Below, in pieces: positions 1 to 7,730 of a stretch of 31,940 bases of DNA (position 1 is its first letter; the number at the start of each line of letters is the position of its first letter). The DNA comes from Alphaproteobacteria bacterium (GTDB lineage: Bacteria; Pseudomonadota; Alphaproteobacteria; Micavibrionales; CSBR16-224). The notes beneath the pieces are model-generated. The model was not told the origin of the DNA and searched no databases. It saw only the letters and a list, made by a program, of their open reading frames with translations. The position numbers and the translations under genes are program-made. Location: NCBI GenBank assembly GCA_006226225.1, contig SBHI01000081.1:1-31940 (forward strand), in the 5' to 3' direction.

Positions 1-1403
1 TGTCCTTCAGCGAGAATATTCCCGAACGCTTTGAAAGCTATGGCTGGCATGTTCTCAGCATTGACGGCCACGATCCCGATGCCATCAGCCGCGCCATTGC
101 CGAAGCGCAAATCCATAAAGATAAGCCCAGCATTATCTGCTGCCGCACCAAAATCGGTTACGGCGCCCCCAATAAGGAAGGCAGCTCTTCCTGCCACGGC
201 TCACCGCTGGGCGAAGAAGAAATTGCAGGCGCACGCGAAAGCCTCGGCTGGCCGCATGCACCGTTTGAAATTCCCGATGCCGTTCTGGACGCATGGCGCG
301 GCGTTGGTCGCAGCGGACAGGAAGCCCGTAAATCATGGCAGTTACGTCTTGATACGCTGGAAGGCGAAGACCGCGAATTATTCGACCGCTTCCACAGTGG
401 GAAAGTATCCCATCTGATTACGGAGACGATCGAGACATTCAAGAAAAAAACCAGTGAAGAAAAACCGAAACTGGCAACGCGTCAAGCTTCCGGAAATGTG
501 CTGGATGTTATTGTTCCGCGTATCTTCTCACTCATCGGCGGCTCTGCGGATCTGACCGGATCGAATAACACATTCGTCAAAGACCATATGCCGATTGTCA
601 GCAAAGACAATTTCGACGGACGCTACATCCATTACGGTGTCCGCGAACATGGTATGGCCGCGATTATGAACGGTATGGCGCTGCATAAAGGCATGATCCC
701 CTATAGCGGAACATTCCTGTGCTTTGCCGATTACTGCCGCCCCTCCATCCGCCTGTCGGCGCTAATGAAACAGCGTGTCGTCTATGTCATGACGCATGAT
801 TCCATCGGCCTTGGCGAAGACGGCCCGACACACCAGCCTGTTGAACATTTAGCTTCGCTGCGCGCCATGCCTAATCTTCTGGTGATGCGTCCCGCAGATG
901 CCGTCGAAGCGGCTGAATGCTGGCAGATTGCGCTGGAAGAAATGGAAACACCTTCCGTCCTGTCCCTGACTCGTCAAGGTCTGCCGACGGTACGGACAGA
1001 GCACAACAGTGAAAACCTGACCCGTAAAGGCGCCTATATCCTTGCCGAGGCAGGCAGCGCACTGAAAGTGACGATTTTCGCCACAGGCTCCGAAGTGCAT
1101 CTCGCGCTGGAAGCCCGCGAGAAACTGGAAAGCGAAGGTATCGGTACACGCGTCGTTTCCGCGCCCTGTTTCGAGCTGTTCTTTGCACAGGATGAAAAGT
1201 ACCGTGATGAGCTGATCGGCAATGACAGCGTAAAAATCGCGATCGAGGCTGCCTGCAAACAAGGATGGGAAGCCTTTATCGGTACCAAAGGCAGCTTTGT
1301 CGGCATGAAAAGCTTTGGCGACTCCGCCCCTGCGGAAGAGCTGTATAAATATTTCGGCATCACAAGCGAGGCCGTTGTCAAAGCTGCCCATAAAGCCCTG
1401 TAA
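1..1403 (+). CDS. tkt: Transketolase, 3' part (5' end outside window)
   Basis: This is the C-terminal two thirds of a transketolase, the thiamine-diphosphate enzyme that moves two-carbon ketol units between sugar phosphates in the pentose phosphate and Calvin-type pathways. The reading frame is open from base 3 and gives about 466 residues; family members are usually about 660, so roughly 200 N-terminal residues, including the GDG cofactor motif, lie to the left. Visible hallmarks are GSPLGEEEI, GGSADLTGSN, the YGVREHGM segment carrying the catalytic Glu of the pyrimidine domain, and GEDGPTHQPVE with the substrate-binding His. The C-terminal domain (FATGSEVHLALEA onwards) is complete. The next gene starts 14 bases after the stop, so the two may share a transcript. 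No frameshift is seen. Confidence 0.97.
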   Translation, partial: SFSENIPERFESYGWHVLSIDGHDPDAISRAIAEAQIHKDKPSIICCRTKIGYGAPNKEGSSSCHGSPLGEEEIAGARESLGWPHAPFEIPDAVLDAWRGVGRSGQEARKSWQLRLDTLEGEDRELFDRFHSGKVSHLITETIETFKKKTSEEKPKLATRQASGNVLDVIVPRIFSLIGGSADLTGSNNTFVKDHMPIVSKDNFDGRYIHYGVREHGMAAIMNGMALHKGMIPYSGTFLCFADYCRPSIRLSALMKQRVVYVMTHDSIGLGEDGPTHQPVEHLASLRAMPNLLVMRPADAVEAAECWQIALEEMETPSVLSLTRQGLPTVRTEHNSENLTRKGAYILAEAGSALKVTIFATGSEVHLALEAREKLESEGIGTRVVSAPCFELFFAQDEKYRDELIGNDSVKIAIEAACKQGWEAFIGTKGSFVGMKSFGDSAPAEELYKYFGITSEAVVKAAHKAL

Positions 1404-1417
1404 AAAAGGCTAGTCTC

Positions 1418-3313
1418 ATGGGTAACGACACGGGTCCCGTTACACCGGCGAAACCGGTACCGCATTCCACCTCTATCAAGACAGAGGCCGGGAATACGCG
1501 TGCTGCGGCGGGAAAAGCCGGAAAGCAGGAGGGACAGGATCGCCCCGTCCCGCGCCCACAACCGGTAGAGATTATCCTGCTGCCGCCGACTTTGGAAAGC
1601 CTGCCGCGCGATGCCCGTCTTGAAGGCGAAGTCCTGCGCATCGATCCCCGCACACAGCAAATCCATCTCCGCACCCCGCAAGGTGATATCGTGTTGGCAC
1701 CGCCGCCTGCGGAAGGAAAAGCGCCGCAACAGGCTCAGCCTGCTCTTCCCGTCAAAGGGCAAAAACTGACCGTTACCCTGTCTGCGGGAACGCCGCCGGA
1801 AAGCGCGCAGATACAAGTCATTCCGCAAGAAGCGCCCGCAACGCGGGAAGCGGTAAAACCGCAAACACCGGAACAACCCGCCCCGCCGCCACAAAAACCG
1901 CTGGCTGCCGGTGACAGTGTAACCGCGATCGTGACACATGCCCCTGCACCCGCCGCAGAGGAAGCGGCCATCAAAGCTTCGGAACAAATCCGTGCAGCTT
2001 TACTGCAGCAGGCAGAAAGCCCTACCGTCAACGCACCACTGCCGGAGGCGGTTGATCTACAAGCCGCTGCCGTCATCGCCACCCATGCAACAACAGCGGC
2101 CGCAAAGCCTGCGGAACAATCTGAACAACAGACCGCCGTAACGCCGCAACCACCCGCTTCCCCTTTATTGGCGGTTTTATCAGTGTTAGAGGATGGGTTG
2201 CTGGCAGAACAGAAAACGCCCGCGGCACAAAAACCGCAAGCAGAGTTGCAGCATCTGCGCGGACAAATTTTCCGTTTTGATATTATCGATGCGCAAACGC
2301 CGCAAAAGCAGGCGACAGCAACAGCACCAAAAGCTGACACGAAGAATATCGCAACAACGGAAAAAACGCCTCTAACCGTAACCGTGACGGAACATAGCCC
2401 CGCAGGATTGCCGATTGCAACTGTCACAACCTCCAATATTCCCGAATTGCCGCAAGGTGCACAAATTGTCCTGCAAACCTCTCACCCTGCGCCTATTGGA
2501 ACAGTCCTAAGCGTCACCGCCACACCCGTCACACCCGAGCAATTTGTGCAGCAATTGCAAACACCATCCTTTGTGCCGCAACAGGTCGGTGCGGCTGCAT
2601 CTGTATTGCCGCCGCTTGTACCGCTGCTGAGCACCTCATGGCCGGCGCTGGAGGAAGCACTGCGCGTGTCCGATGCCATCGCCCCGGATGCTGCCGCCGC
2701 ATTGCGCGGCACAATTCCTGCCCCGACCTCTCCAGCACGGCTGGTGCCAACCGTGCTGTTTTTCCTTGCCGCTTTGCGTATGGGCAATCTGGAAGGCTGG
2801 CTGGGCGAACGCAATATGGACACGCTGAAGCAAAGCGGACGTCGTGATGTGATATCACGGCTGACCTCTGATTTCCGAGGCATTGCCCGTCAGGCACAGG
2901 AGGTTTTGTCCGGTGACTGGCGCGGCATTTCCCTGCCGCTTTTGAATCGTGACGATATTGATATGATTCAGTTTTTCACACGCCAACAGCATGTCGAAGA
3001 CGAAGAGAATAATCAGGAAGAAAACAACAATGGTGGCAATGACGGCAAAACCACGCGGTTTTTGCTGAATTTGCGCCTCAGCCGTCTTGGTGATGTGCAG
3101 ATCGACGGTTTTCTGCGTCATCAACAAACGCTGGATGTGTTTTTGCGCACCCGTACGCCGCTGCCTGCCGATACGCGGCAGGACATCTTACGTGCCTTCC
3201 ATGACGGGCTGGAACAGGCCGGACTTTCCGGCGGTCAAATGGCCTTCCAGACAGGCGAAGCGCATTGGATGCATGTTCCCGCCGCCTCCGGGCAATCCCC
3301 GCTTTTCGCTTGA
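1418..3313 (+). CDS. Large Pro/Ala/Gln-rich protein with FliK-like C-terminal region
   Basis: A 631-residue protein of low-complexity character (Pro, Ala, Gln, Thr) that I do not recognise by name. Two short beta-rich stretches resemble the small repeated modules of alphaproteobacterial FliK-like proteins: residues about 65-115 (ARLEGEVLRID, then LPVKGQKLTVTL) and about 325-375 (LPQGAQIVLQTS). The last 86 residues (546-631) have the pattern of a FliK C-terminal domain: LRLSRLGDVQIDGFL, a strand TLDVFLRTRTP, then a helix DILRAFHDGLEQAGL. Known FliK proteins set flagellar hook length and are exported; that role here is only inference, because no flagellar gene is in the window. The ATG at 1418 follows an AAGG box by nine bases. 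No signal peptide or membrane helix is seen. It lies 14 bases after tkt, probably co-transcribed. Confidence is high that it is a gene and modest for the family. Confidence 0.8.
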   Translation: MGNDTGPVTPAKPVPHSTSIKTEAGNTRAAAGKAGKQEGQDRPVPRPQPVEIILLPPTLESLPRDARLEGEVLRIDPRTQQIHLRTPQGDIVLAPPPAEGKAPQQAQPALPVKGQKLTVTLSAGTPPESAQIQVIPQEAPATREAVKPQTPEQPAPPPQKPLAAGDSVTAIVTHAPAPAAEEAAIKASEQIRAALLQQAESPTVNAPLPEAVDLQAAAVIATHATTAAAKPAEQSEQQTAVTPQPPASPLLAVLSVLEDGLLAEQKTPAAQKPQAELQHLRGQIFRFDIIDAQTPQKQATATAPKADTKNIATTEKTPLTVTVTEHSPAGLPIATVTTSNIPELPQGAQIVLQTSHPAPIGTVLSVTATPVTPEQFVQQLQTPSFVPQQVGAAASVLPPLVPLLSTSWPALEEALRVSDAIAPDAAAALRGTIPAPTSPARLVPTVLFFLAALRMGNLEGWLGERNMDTLKQSGRRDVISRLTSDFRGIARQAQEVLSGDWRGISLPLLNRDDIDMIQFFTRQQHVEDEENNQEENNNGGNDGKTTRFLLNLRLSRLGDVQIDGFLRHQQTLDVFLRTRTPLPADTRQDILRAFHDGLEQAGLSGGQMAFQTGEAHWMHVPAASGQSPLFA

Positions 3314-3338
3314 CAGCTTTTACATATCATGCTAGTTT
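3310..3338 (+). promoter_or_regulatory. Candidate sigma-70-type promoter for the 3377 gene
   Basis: TTGACA at 3310-3315 is followed after 17 bases by TAGTTT at 3333-3338. The -35 box overlaps the stop codon of the upstream gene. Transcription would begin near 3345, about 30 bases before the ATG at 3377. The arrangement resembles the promoter before the paralogue at 21268 (TTGACA, 17 bp, TAGATT). Consensus matching only; not tested. Confidence 0.5.
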
Positions 3339-3376
3339 TTCCGTCATAATTATTGAATAAAACGGCGGATATACAA

Positions 3377-4123
3377 ATGGCAGCAAATTTGACCTACCAC
3401 GCAAAGCTTGCGGGATATCACATCGGAAAAAAAGCAACCCTTGGCGCAGGCCCCGTTATCGGCGGCATTGCTGCGGCTCTTTTACTCGGCACAGGGGCGA
3501 TTGATTTTATCAATAATGACCTTGATCCGACCGGAACAGATCAACAACAGCAGGTTTTGGAACAGTTACAGACGCAAAAAGCCTCCCTGCTGACGCAAAT
3601 TTCGGAATATCAGGACTTGCAACGCCAAAGCCACGCGACGGAAACCGATGAAACCACGCTTCAAGCCGCCCAGACGTCTCTGCAAGAATCCGGCATGCGT
3701 TTTTTTGCCGATCTTTTGACCAGCGGCTCCATGCAGCATGGACTGGATATCGGCGAAGCCGATGCCAAAACCTTGCTGGAGGAACTGAAATCCGATGCCG
3801 GCGACTTTGACTGGGGCCGTCATGTCAATTCCGCCATTCCGGATATGATTGCATACGGCATCGACTATGCCGAAAATCTGGATGAAGCACGCGCAGACCA
3901 CCGCCATGAAGGCACCGAAGCGCTTGCACAGCGCTTTTCCATCGCCAGTGAGATCACGGCGGATGCCAGACAAGCCAATGAAATGGATTTTCTCGGCTAT
4001 TTTATCGCGATAATGCTTTCCGCATTAGCCGGACTCGGCGCCGGTGCAGCACTGGACGAAGGCGGCAAAAAAATGCGCTATGCTTCCAAACCGACAAAGC
4101 CGCCCGCACAGCCGAAACATTAA
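3377..4123 (+). CDS. Two-helix membrane protein of unknown family with KPTK C-terminal tail (copy A)
   Basis: I do not recognise this 248-residue protein. It has a short N-terminus with a Tyr/His/Lys pattern (TYHAKLAGYHIGKK), a first membrane helix at about residues 22-44, a polar helical middle rich in Gln, Glu and Asp (about 50-203), a second helix at about 204-226 and a basic tail with KPTK at 238-241 ending in KH. The order of parts, length and tail match two adjacent genes at 19737-20486 and 20504-21268, so I treat it as the most divergent of three paralogues. Positive charge at both ends suggests both termini are cytoplasmic and the middle is periplasmic. ATG at 3377 is preferred over an in-frame TTG at 3353 because it aligns better with the paralogues, though its ribosome site is weak. 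It converges with the Lrp gene. Function is unknown. Confidence 0.85.
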   Translation: MAANLTYHAKLAGYHIGKKATLGAGPVIGGIAAALLLGTGAIDFINNDLDPTGTDQQQQVLEQLQTQKASLLTQISEYQDLQRQSHATETDETTLQAAQTSLQESGMRFFADLLTSGSMQHGLDIGEADAKTLLEELKSDAGDFDWGRHVNSAIPDMIAYGIDYAENLDEARADHRHEGTEALAQRFSIASEITADARQANEMDFLGYFIAIMLSALAGLGAGAALDEGGKKMRYASKPTKPPAQPKH

Positions 4124-4140
4124 TCCGCCTTGAAAGGCAC

Positions 4141-4617
4141 CTATTCCGTTTTAATCGGAATACCCGGCTCGTATTTGCAAAGCTTCACGGTCAGTGAAGA
4201 TTTGACATGGCTGACATTCGGTGCGGCCGTCAAATGCTTGGTCAGGAATTGCTGATAATCATCCCAGTCTGCGGCAACGATTTTCAAAAGGAAATCCGCC
4301 TCACCCGCAACCATATAGCATTCACGAACTTTCGGCCATCCGCCGACCATTTCGATGAAACGGTTCAGATCGTTTTCCGACTGATTCCCCAGACCAACCT
4401 GCGCAAAAACCGTCACGCCGTAACCCAGCGAGGCCGCATCCAGATGTGCATGATAACCGAGAATGAGTTTGTTTTCCTCCAGCGCGCGCACACGACGCAG
4501 GCAGGGAGGCGCGGAAATACCGACTTTCTCGGCCAAATCCACATTTGTAATACGTCCATCGTCCTGCAATTCCTTAAGGATTTTGCGGTCGATACGGTCA
4601 AGTTTGACTTTTCCCAT
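4141..4617 (-). CDS. Lrp/AsnC family transcriptional regulator
   Basis: A 158-residue Lrp/AsnC-type regulator of usual length. The N-terminal winged helix-turn-helix spans about residues 5-55 (LDRIDRKILKELQDDGRITN, then LAEKVGISAPPCLRRVRALE). The C-terminal effector-binding RAM domain follows from about residue 65 (GYGVTVFAQVGL, then VRECYMVAGEADFLLKIV). Such proteins form dimers and octamers and sense amino acids; the ligand and targets here cannot be read. The gene diverges from the ELM1-like gene across 125 bases that hold a 13-bp perfect palindrome, a plausible site for autoregulation. A 7-bp-arm hairpin (4142-4148 with 4156-4162) sits at the very end of the coding sequence, without a T-run. 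It could instead be named bkdR-like or Lrp-like; I give no symbol. Confidence 0.95.
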   Translation of the reverse strand: MGKVKLDRIDRKILKELQDDGRITNVDLAEKVGISAPPCLRRVRALEENKLILGYHAHLDAASLGYGVTVFAQVGLGNQSENDLNRFIEMVGGWPKVRECYMVAGEADFLLKIVAADWDDYQQFLTKHLTAAPNVSHVKSSLTVKLCKYEPGIPIKTE

Positions 4618-4686
4618 GATGTGTCTTCTCTGTGCTTGAAAAAAATATCTGTCGTAAAATAAAAGGGTATGTTTTACACCCCCTGT

Positions 4687-4699
4687 GTAATAATATTAC
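4687..4699. promoter_or_regulatory. 13-bp palindrome in the lrp-ELM1 divergent region
   Basis: GTAATA, one central A, TATTAC form a perfect inverted repeat. It lies between the divergent starts at 4617 and 4743. Lrp/AsnC proteins commonly bind AT-rich imperfect palindromes near their own promoters, so an operator is a reasonable inference. For the minus strand, TTGCAT, 17 bp, TATTAC would place the -10 box in this palindrome. Confidence 0.35.
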
Positions 4700-4742
4700 C
4701 ATACAGCAAATGCAATAACAAACTTTAGAAATTCAAAAAAAA

Positions 4743-5714
4743 ATGACGCAGCGCAGCATATCTTGTTGGGTGGTAACAGAAGGACTTACAGGAACAGAGA
4801 ACCAATGTCTGGGAATCGCAGATGCTCTGGAAGTTTCTCCCGTTGTGAAACGCATTAAATTGCGCTTCCCCTGGAAACAGCTTTCCCCTTATTTGCGCTG
4901 CGGTCACCAATGGGCTTTTGACAGTGCCGGAGACAACCTTTCTCCGCCTTGGCCTGATCTGGTTTTGGCAAGCGGGCGTAAAAGCATCGCCGCCGCCCTG
5001 CATATCAAACAGCAAAGCCAAGGCAAAACACTGGTTGTGCAGGTGCAAGACCCACGCATCCCTGCCGGTTTATTCGATCTGGTCACCGTGCCGCAGCATG
5101 ATCCAACGCGCGGAGAGAACGTCGTCACCACCACAGGTGCGCTGCACCGCGTCACCGCGGCAAAATTGGCGACAGAAATGGCAAAATTCCCTAGCTTGCG
5201 GGAACTGCCACAACCGCGCGCAGCTGTCATGATCGGCGGCAACAGCAAGGCACACCGCCTAACAGAAGAAAGTGCCGCAACGCTGGCAGCCCGTTTGCAA
5301 GAATTGTCCGCAGATTACAGTCTGATGATCACCGTTTCGCGGCGCACGCCCCCCGCCTGCCTCGCTATTCTGCAAAAAGCGCTGACGGATAACGACCGCG
5401 TTTATTTCTGGGAGGGCAGCGGCAATAACCCCTATTTCGCTTTTTTGGGACTCGCCGATTTTCTGCTGGTGACGGAAGACAGCGTCAGCATGACCTCGGA
5501 AGCTATCTCAACAGGAAAACCCGTCTACACCATCCCGATGGAGGGCGGTGCCGCGCGTGTCGACAAATTCCATCAACTCTTGCAAACGCAGGGCTATACG
5601 CGTATCTTGCCTCAAGAAGGCAAGCTTAAAACATGGCATTATACGCCGCCGCAGGACACTGTCGCAGTGGCAGAGAAAATAAAAGCATTACTGGAAGAAA
5701 GGGTGAAAACATGA
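4743..5714 (+). CDS. ELM1-like (mitochondrial fission ELM1 / DUF1022) family protein
   Basis: A 323-residue protein matching the bacterial ELM1-like family, which has a GT-B glycosyltransferase-like fold. Indicators are the start CWVVTEGLTGTENQCLGIADAL, the middle VVQVQDPRIPAGLFDLVTVPQHD and GENVVTTTGALHRV, then MIGGNSKAHRL, and the C-terminal FLLVTEDSVSMTSEAISTGKPVY, which resembles a nucleotide-sugar binding end. The name comes from a plant mitochondrial fission factor; the bacterial role is not settled. No signal peptide is seen. The ATG at 4743 has no purine-rich ribosome site, only an A-run, so initiation may be leaderless or A-rich-assisted. Its stop overlaps the trxB start in an ATGA quartet at 5711-5714, so translation of trxB is probably coupled to it. 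Confidence 0.88.
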   Translation: MTQRSISCWVVTEGLTGTENQCLGIADALEVSPVVKRIKLRFPWKQLSPYLRCGHQWAFDSAGDNLSPPWPDLVLASGRKSIAAALHIKQQSQGKTLVVQVQDPRIPAGLFDLVTVPQHDPTRGENVVTTTGALHRVTAAKLATEMAKFPSLRELPQPRAAVMIGGNSKAHRLTEESAATLAARLQELSADYSLMITVSRRTPPACLAILQKALTDNDRVYFWEGSGNNPYFAFLGLADFLLVTEDSVSMTSEAISTGKPVYTIPMEGGAARVDKFHQLLQTQGYTRILPQEGKLKTWHYTPPQDTVAVAEKIKALLEERVKT

Positions 5715-6691
5715 CAGACACGAAACACAGCAAGGTTTTGATCATCGGCTCCGGCCCCGCAGGCTATACGGCGGCTATTTACGCGGCGCGCGCCAATCTT
5801 TCCCCTCTTCTTGTCACCGGCATGCAGCCCGGCGGACAGATGACGATTACGACCGATGTCGAAAACTATCCGGGTTTTGCCGATGTCATTCAAGGCCCGT
5901 GGCTGATGGAACAAATGCAAAAACAGGCTGAAAATGTCGGTACGGAAATGGTTATGGACATGATTACCGAGGTTGATTTCTCCGGCAATCCCAAAAAAGC
6001 CATCGGCGATTCCGGCACAGTTTACACCGCCGATACCGTCATTATCTCCACCGGTGCACAAGCGCGCTGGTTGGGACTGGAAAGCGAACAAGAATTTAAA
6101 GGCTATGGCGTTTCCGCTTGCGCAACCTGTGACGGTTTCTTCTATAAAGGCAAAAAAGTTGTCGTTATCGGCGGCGGCAATACCGCTGTCGAAGAAGCAC
6201 TCTTCCTGACCAATTTCGCCGAGCATGTCACGCTGGTTCACCGCCGCGACGAACTGCGCGCCGAACGCATTATGCAGGAACGCCTCTTCAACCATGAAAA
6301 AGTCTCCGTTATCTGGGACAGCGTGCTGGAAGAAGTCGTCGGTAACCCGCCGGGCGGCAGCGATGCGGGCGTCACAGGCGTTAAATTGCGCAATGTCAAA
6401 ACCGATGAGGTAACGGAACATGACGCGCATGGTGTCTTTATCGCTATCGGACATGACCCGGCTACAGCCATTTTCAAAGGACATGTGGATATGGACGGCG
6501 ACGGCTATATCCTTGTCAAATCCGGATCGACCACCACCAATATTTCCGGCGTTTTCGCCGCAGGTGATGTTTGTGACCACACCTACCGTCAAGCCGTCAC
6601 GGCCGCCGGTATGGGCTGTATGGCTGCGCTGGATGCCGACCGCTGGATTGCCAAAAACGGCGGTCATGTCAAACAGGAAAATGCCGCGTGA
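5711..6691 (+). CDS. trxB: Thioredoxin-disulfide reductase
   Basis: A 326-residue low-molecular-weight thioredoxin reductase, which uses NADPH and FAD to reduce thioredoxin in the cytoplasm. Residues 13-18 (GSGPAG) form the FAD dinucleotide fold, 137-140 (CATC) the redox-active disulfide, 154-159 (GGGNTA) the NADPH fold, and the C-terminal GVFAAGDVCD the second FAD-binding strand. Length is normal for the family. I chose the ATG at 5711 rather than an upstream in-frame ATG at 5633, because the family starts just before KVLIIGSGPAG and because this ATG forms an ATGA overlap with the ELM1-like gene. Its TGA stop overlaps the GTG start of the pseudouridine synthase gene. The three genes form one tightly coupled run. 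Confidence 0.97.
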   Translation: MTDTKHSKVLIIGSGPAGYTAAIYAARANLSPLLVTGMQPGGQMTITTDVENYPGFADVIQGPWLMEQMQKQAENVGTEMVMDMITEVDFSGNPKKAIGDSGTVYTADTVIISTGAQARWLGLESEQEFKGYGVSACATCDGFFYKGKKVVVIGGGNTAVEEALFLTNFAEHVTLVHRRDELRAERIMQERLFNHEKVSVIWDSVLEEVVGNPPGGSDAGVTGVKLRNVKTDEVTEHDAHGVFIAIGHDPATAIFKGHVDMDGDGYILVKSGSTTTNISGVFAAGDVCDHTYRQAVTAAGMGCMAALDADRWIAKNGGHVKQENAA

Positions 6692-7689
6692 GTGAAAGCC
6701 CGCGAGAGCTTCAAATCACTATTCCCGAAAATTTGGATGGCGGGCGGCTTGATGCCGCCCTCGCCGCAGCTCTTGCGGCAGAAGACCTATCGCGTGCACG
6801 TATCCAGTCCTTGATTGCCGACGGACAGGTGTTTAAAGACGGCAAAGCCGTCACCCGCACATCTGGCAAGGCAAAAACAGGCGAAACCTATCTTCTGCGC
6901 ATTCCGCCCGCAGCCCCTGCCGCACCCGTGGCTGAAGATATCCCGCTGGACATTCTTTATGAAGATGATGATATCATTGTCATTAATAAAGAGGCTGGCA
7001 TGGTGGTACACCCCGCCGCAGGTCATGCAAAAGGAACGCTGGTCAATGCCTTGCTCGCACATTGCGGTGACAGCTTGTCGGGAATCGGCGGCGTAAAACG
7101 CCCAGGCATCGTACACAGGCTGGACAAAGACACCTCCGGCCTGATGGTTGTGGCCAAAAATGACGCCGCGCATAAAAACCTGACCGCACAACTTGCCGCA
7201 CATACCGTCCGCCGCATTTATCGTGCAATCGTCTGGGGCGTTCCCACACCCGCCTCCGGCATGATTGAGGGCAATATCGGGCGCTCTTCATCCAACCGCA
7301 AAAAAATGGCCGTGCTGGAAAACGGCGGCAAAGAAGCGATTACCGAATATCAGGTCGATACGATTTTTGAAGGAGGCGTCGCCAGCCTCGTCACCTGCCG
7401 TCTGCATACGGGCCGGACGCATCAGATCCGCGTCCATATGACCCATATCGGGCATTGGCTGATCGGAGACCCCCTCTATCGACCCAACAGCTTTAAACGG
7501 CTGCGCAAAGGCCCTGTCGACATCTTTGATATGTTGCACGAATTCCCGCGTCAGGCGCTGCATGCAGCCATGCTTAGCCTGCAGCATCCGCGCACGGATG
7601 AAGAGATGTCATGGCAAACCGCCCTGCCTAAAGATATGCACAATATCCTCTTGGCGGGTGCGAAGCAGTCGTGTAGCATGGAAGCGTAG
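6688..7689 (+). CDS. RluA-family 23S rRNA pseudouridine synthase (RluD/RluC type)
   Basis: A 333-residue pseudouridine synthase of the RluA family with an N-terminal S4 RNA-binding domain (residues about 14-75, DGGRLDAALAAAL and RARIQSLIADGQV). The catalytic motif HRLDKDTSGL is at 143-152, with the nucleophilic Asp at 146. Later family blocks include TEYQV, CRLHTGRTHQIRVHM and GDPLY. The S4 domain plus this core is the RluD/RluC layout, so the substrate is most likely 23S rRNA, but the exact uridine cannot be told from sequence. Translation starts with GTG at 6688, overlapping the trxB stop, which points to coupled translation. The final stretch (AGAKQSCSMEA) is unremarkable. A separate SD-led gene begins 41 bases later. 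Confidence 0.95.
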   Translation: MSESPRELQITIPENLDGGRLDAALAAALAAEDLSRARIQSLIADGQVFKDGKAVTRTSGKAKTGETYLLRIPPAAPAAPVAEDIPLDILYEDDDIIVINKEAGMVVHPAAGHAKGTLVNALLAHCGDSLSGIGGVKRPGIVHRLDKDTSGLMVVAKNDAAHKNLTAQLAAHTVRRIYRAIVWGVPTPASGMIEGNIGRSSSNRKKMAVLENGGKEAITEYQVDTIFEGGVASLVTCRLHTGRTHQIRVHMTHIGHWLIGDPLYRPNSFKRLRKGPVDIFDMLHEFPRQALHAAMLSLQHPRTDEEMSWQTALPKDMHNILLAGAKQSCSMEA

Positions 7690-7730
7690 TTTTGAACTCT
7701 TAAAAACACCTGAAGATAACGGAGAATATC

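Noticed and set aside
1034..1987. Minus-strand open frame of 317 codons across the tkt end and the next gene
   Set aside because: It crosses two plus-strand genes, is rich in Arg and Cys as expected of antisense of GC-biased codons, and has no ribosome site.
5639..6667. Long minus-strand open frame of 342 codons opposite trxB
   Set aside because: It is a shadow of trxB: no ribosome site, no family resemblance, and the plus-strand frame encodes an intact, recognisable enzyme.
7692..7720. TTGAAC, 17 bp, GATAAC before the TerD gene as a promoter
   Set aside because: Transcription would start after the GGAG ribosome site used by the gene, so it could not serve that start.
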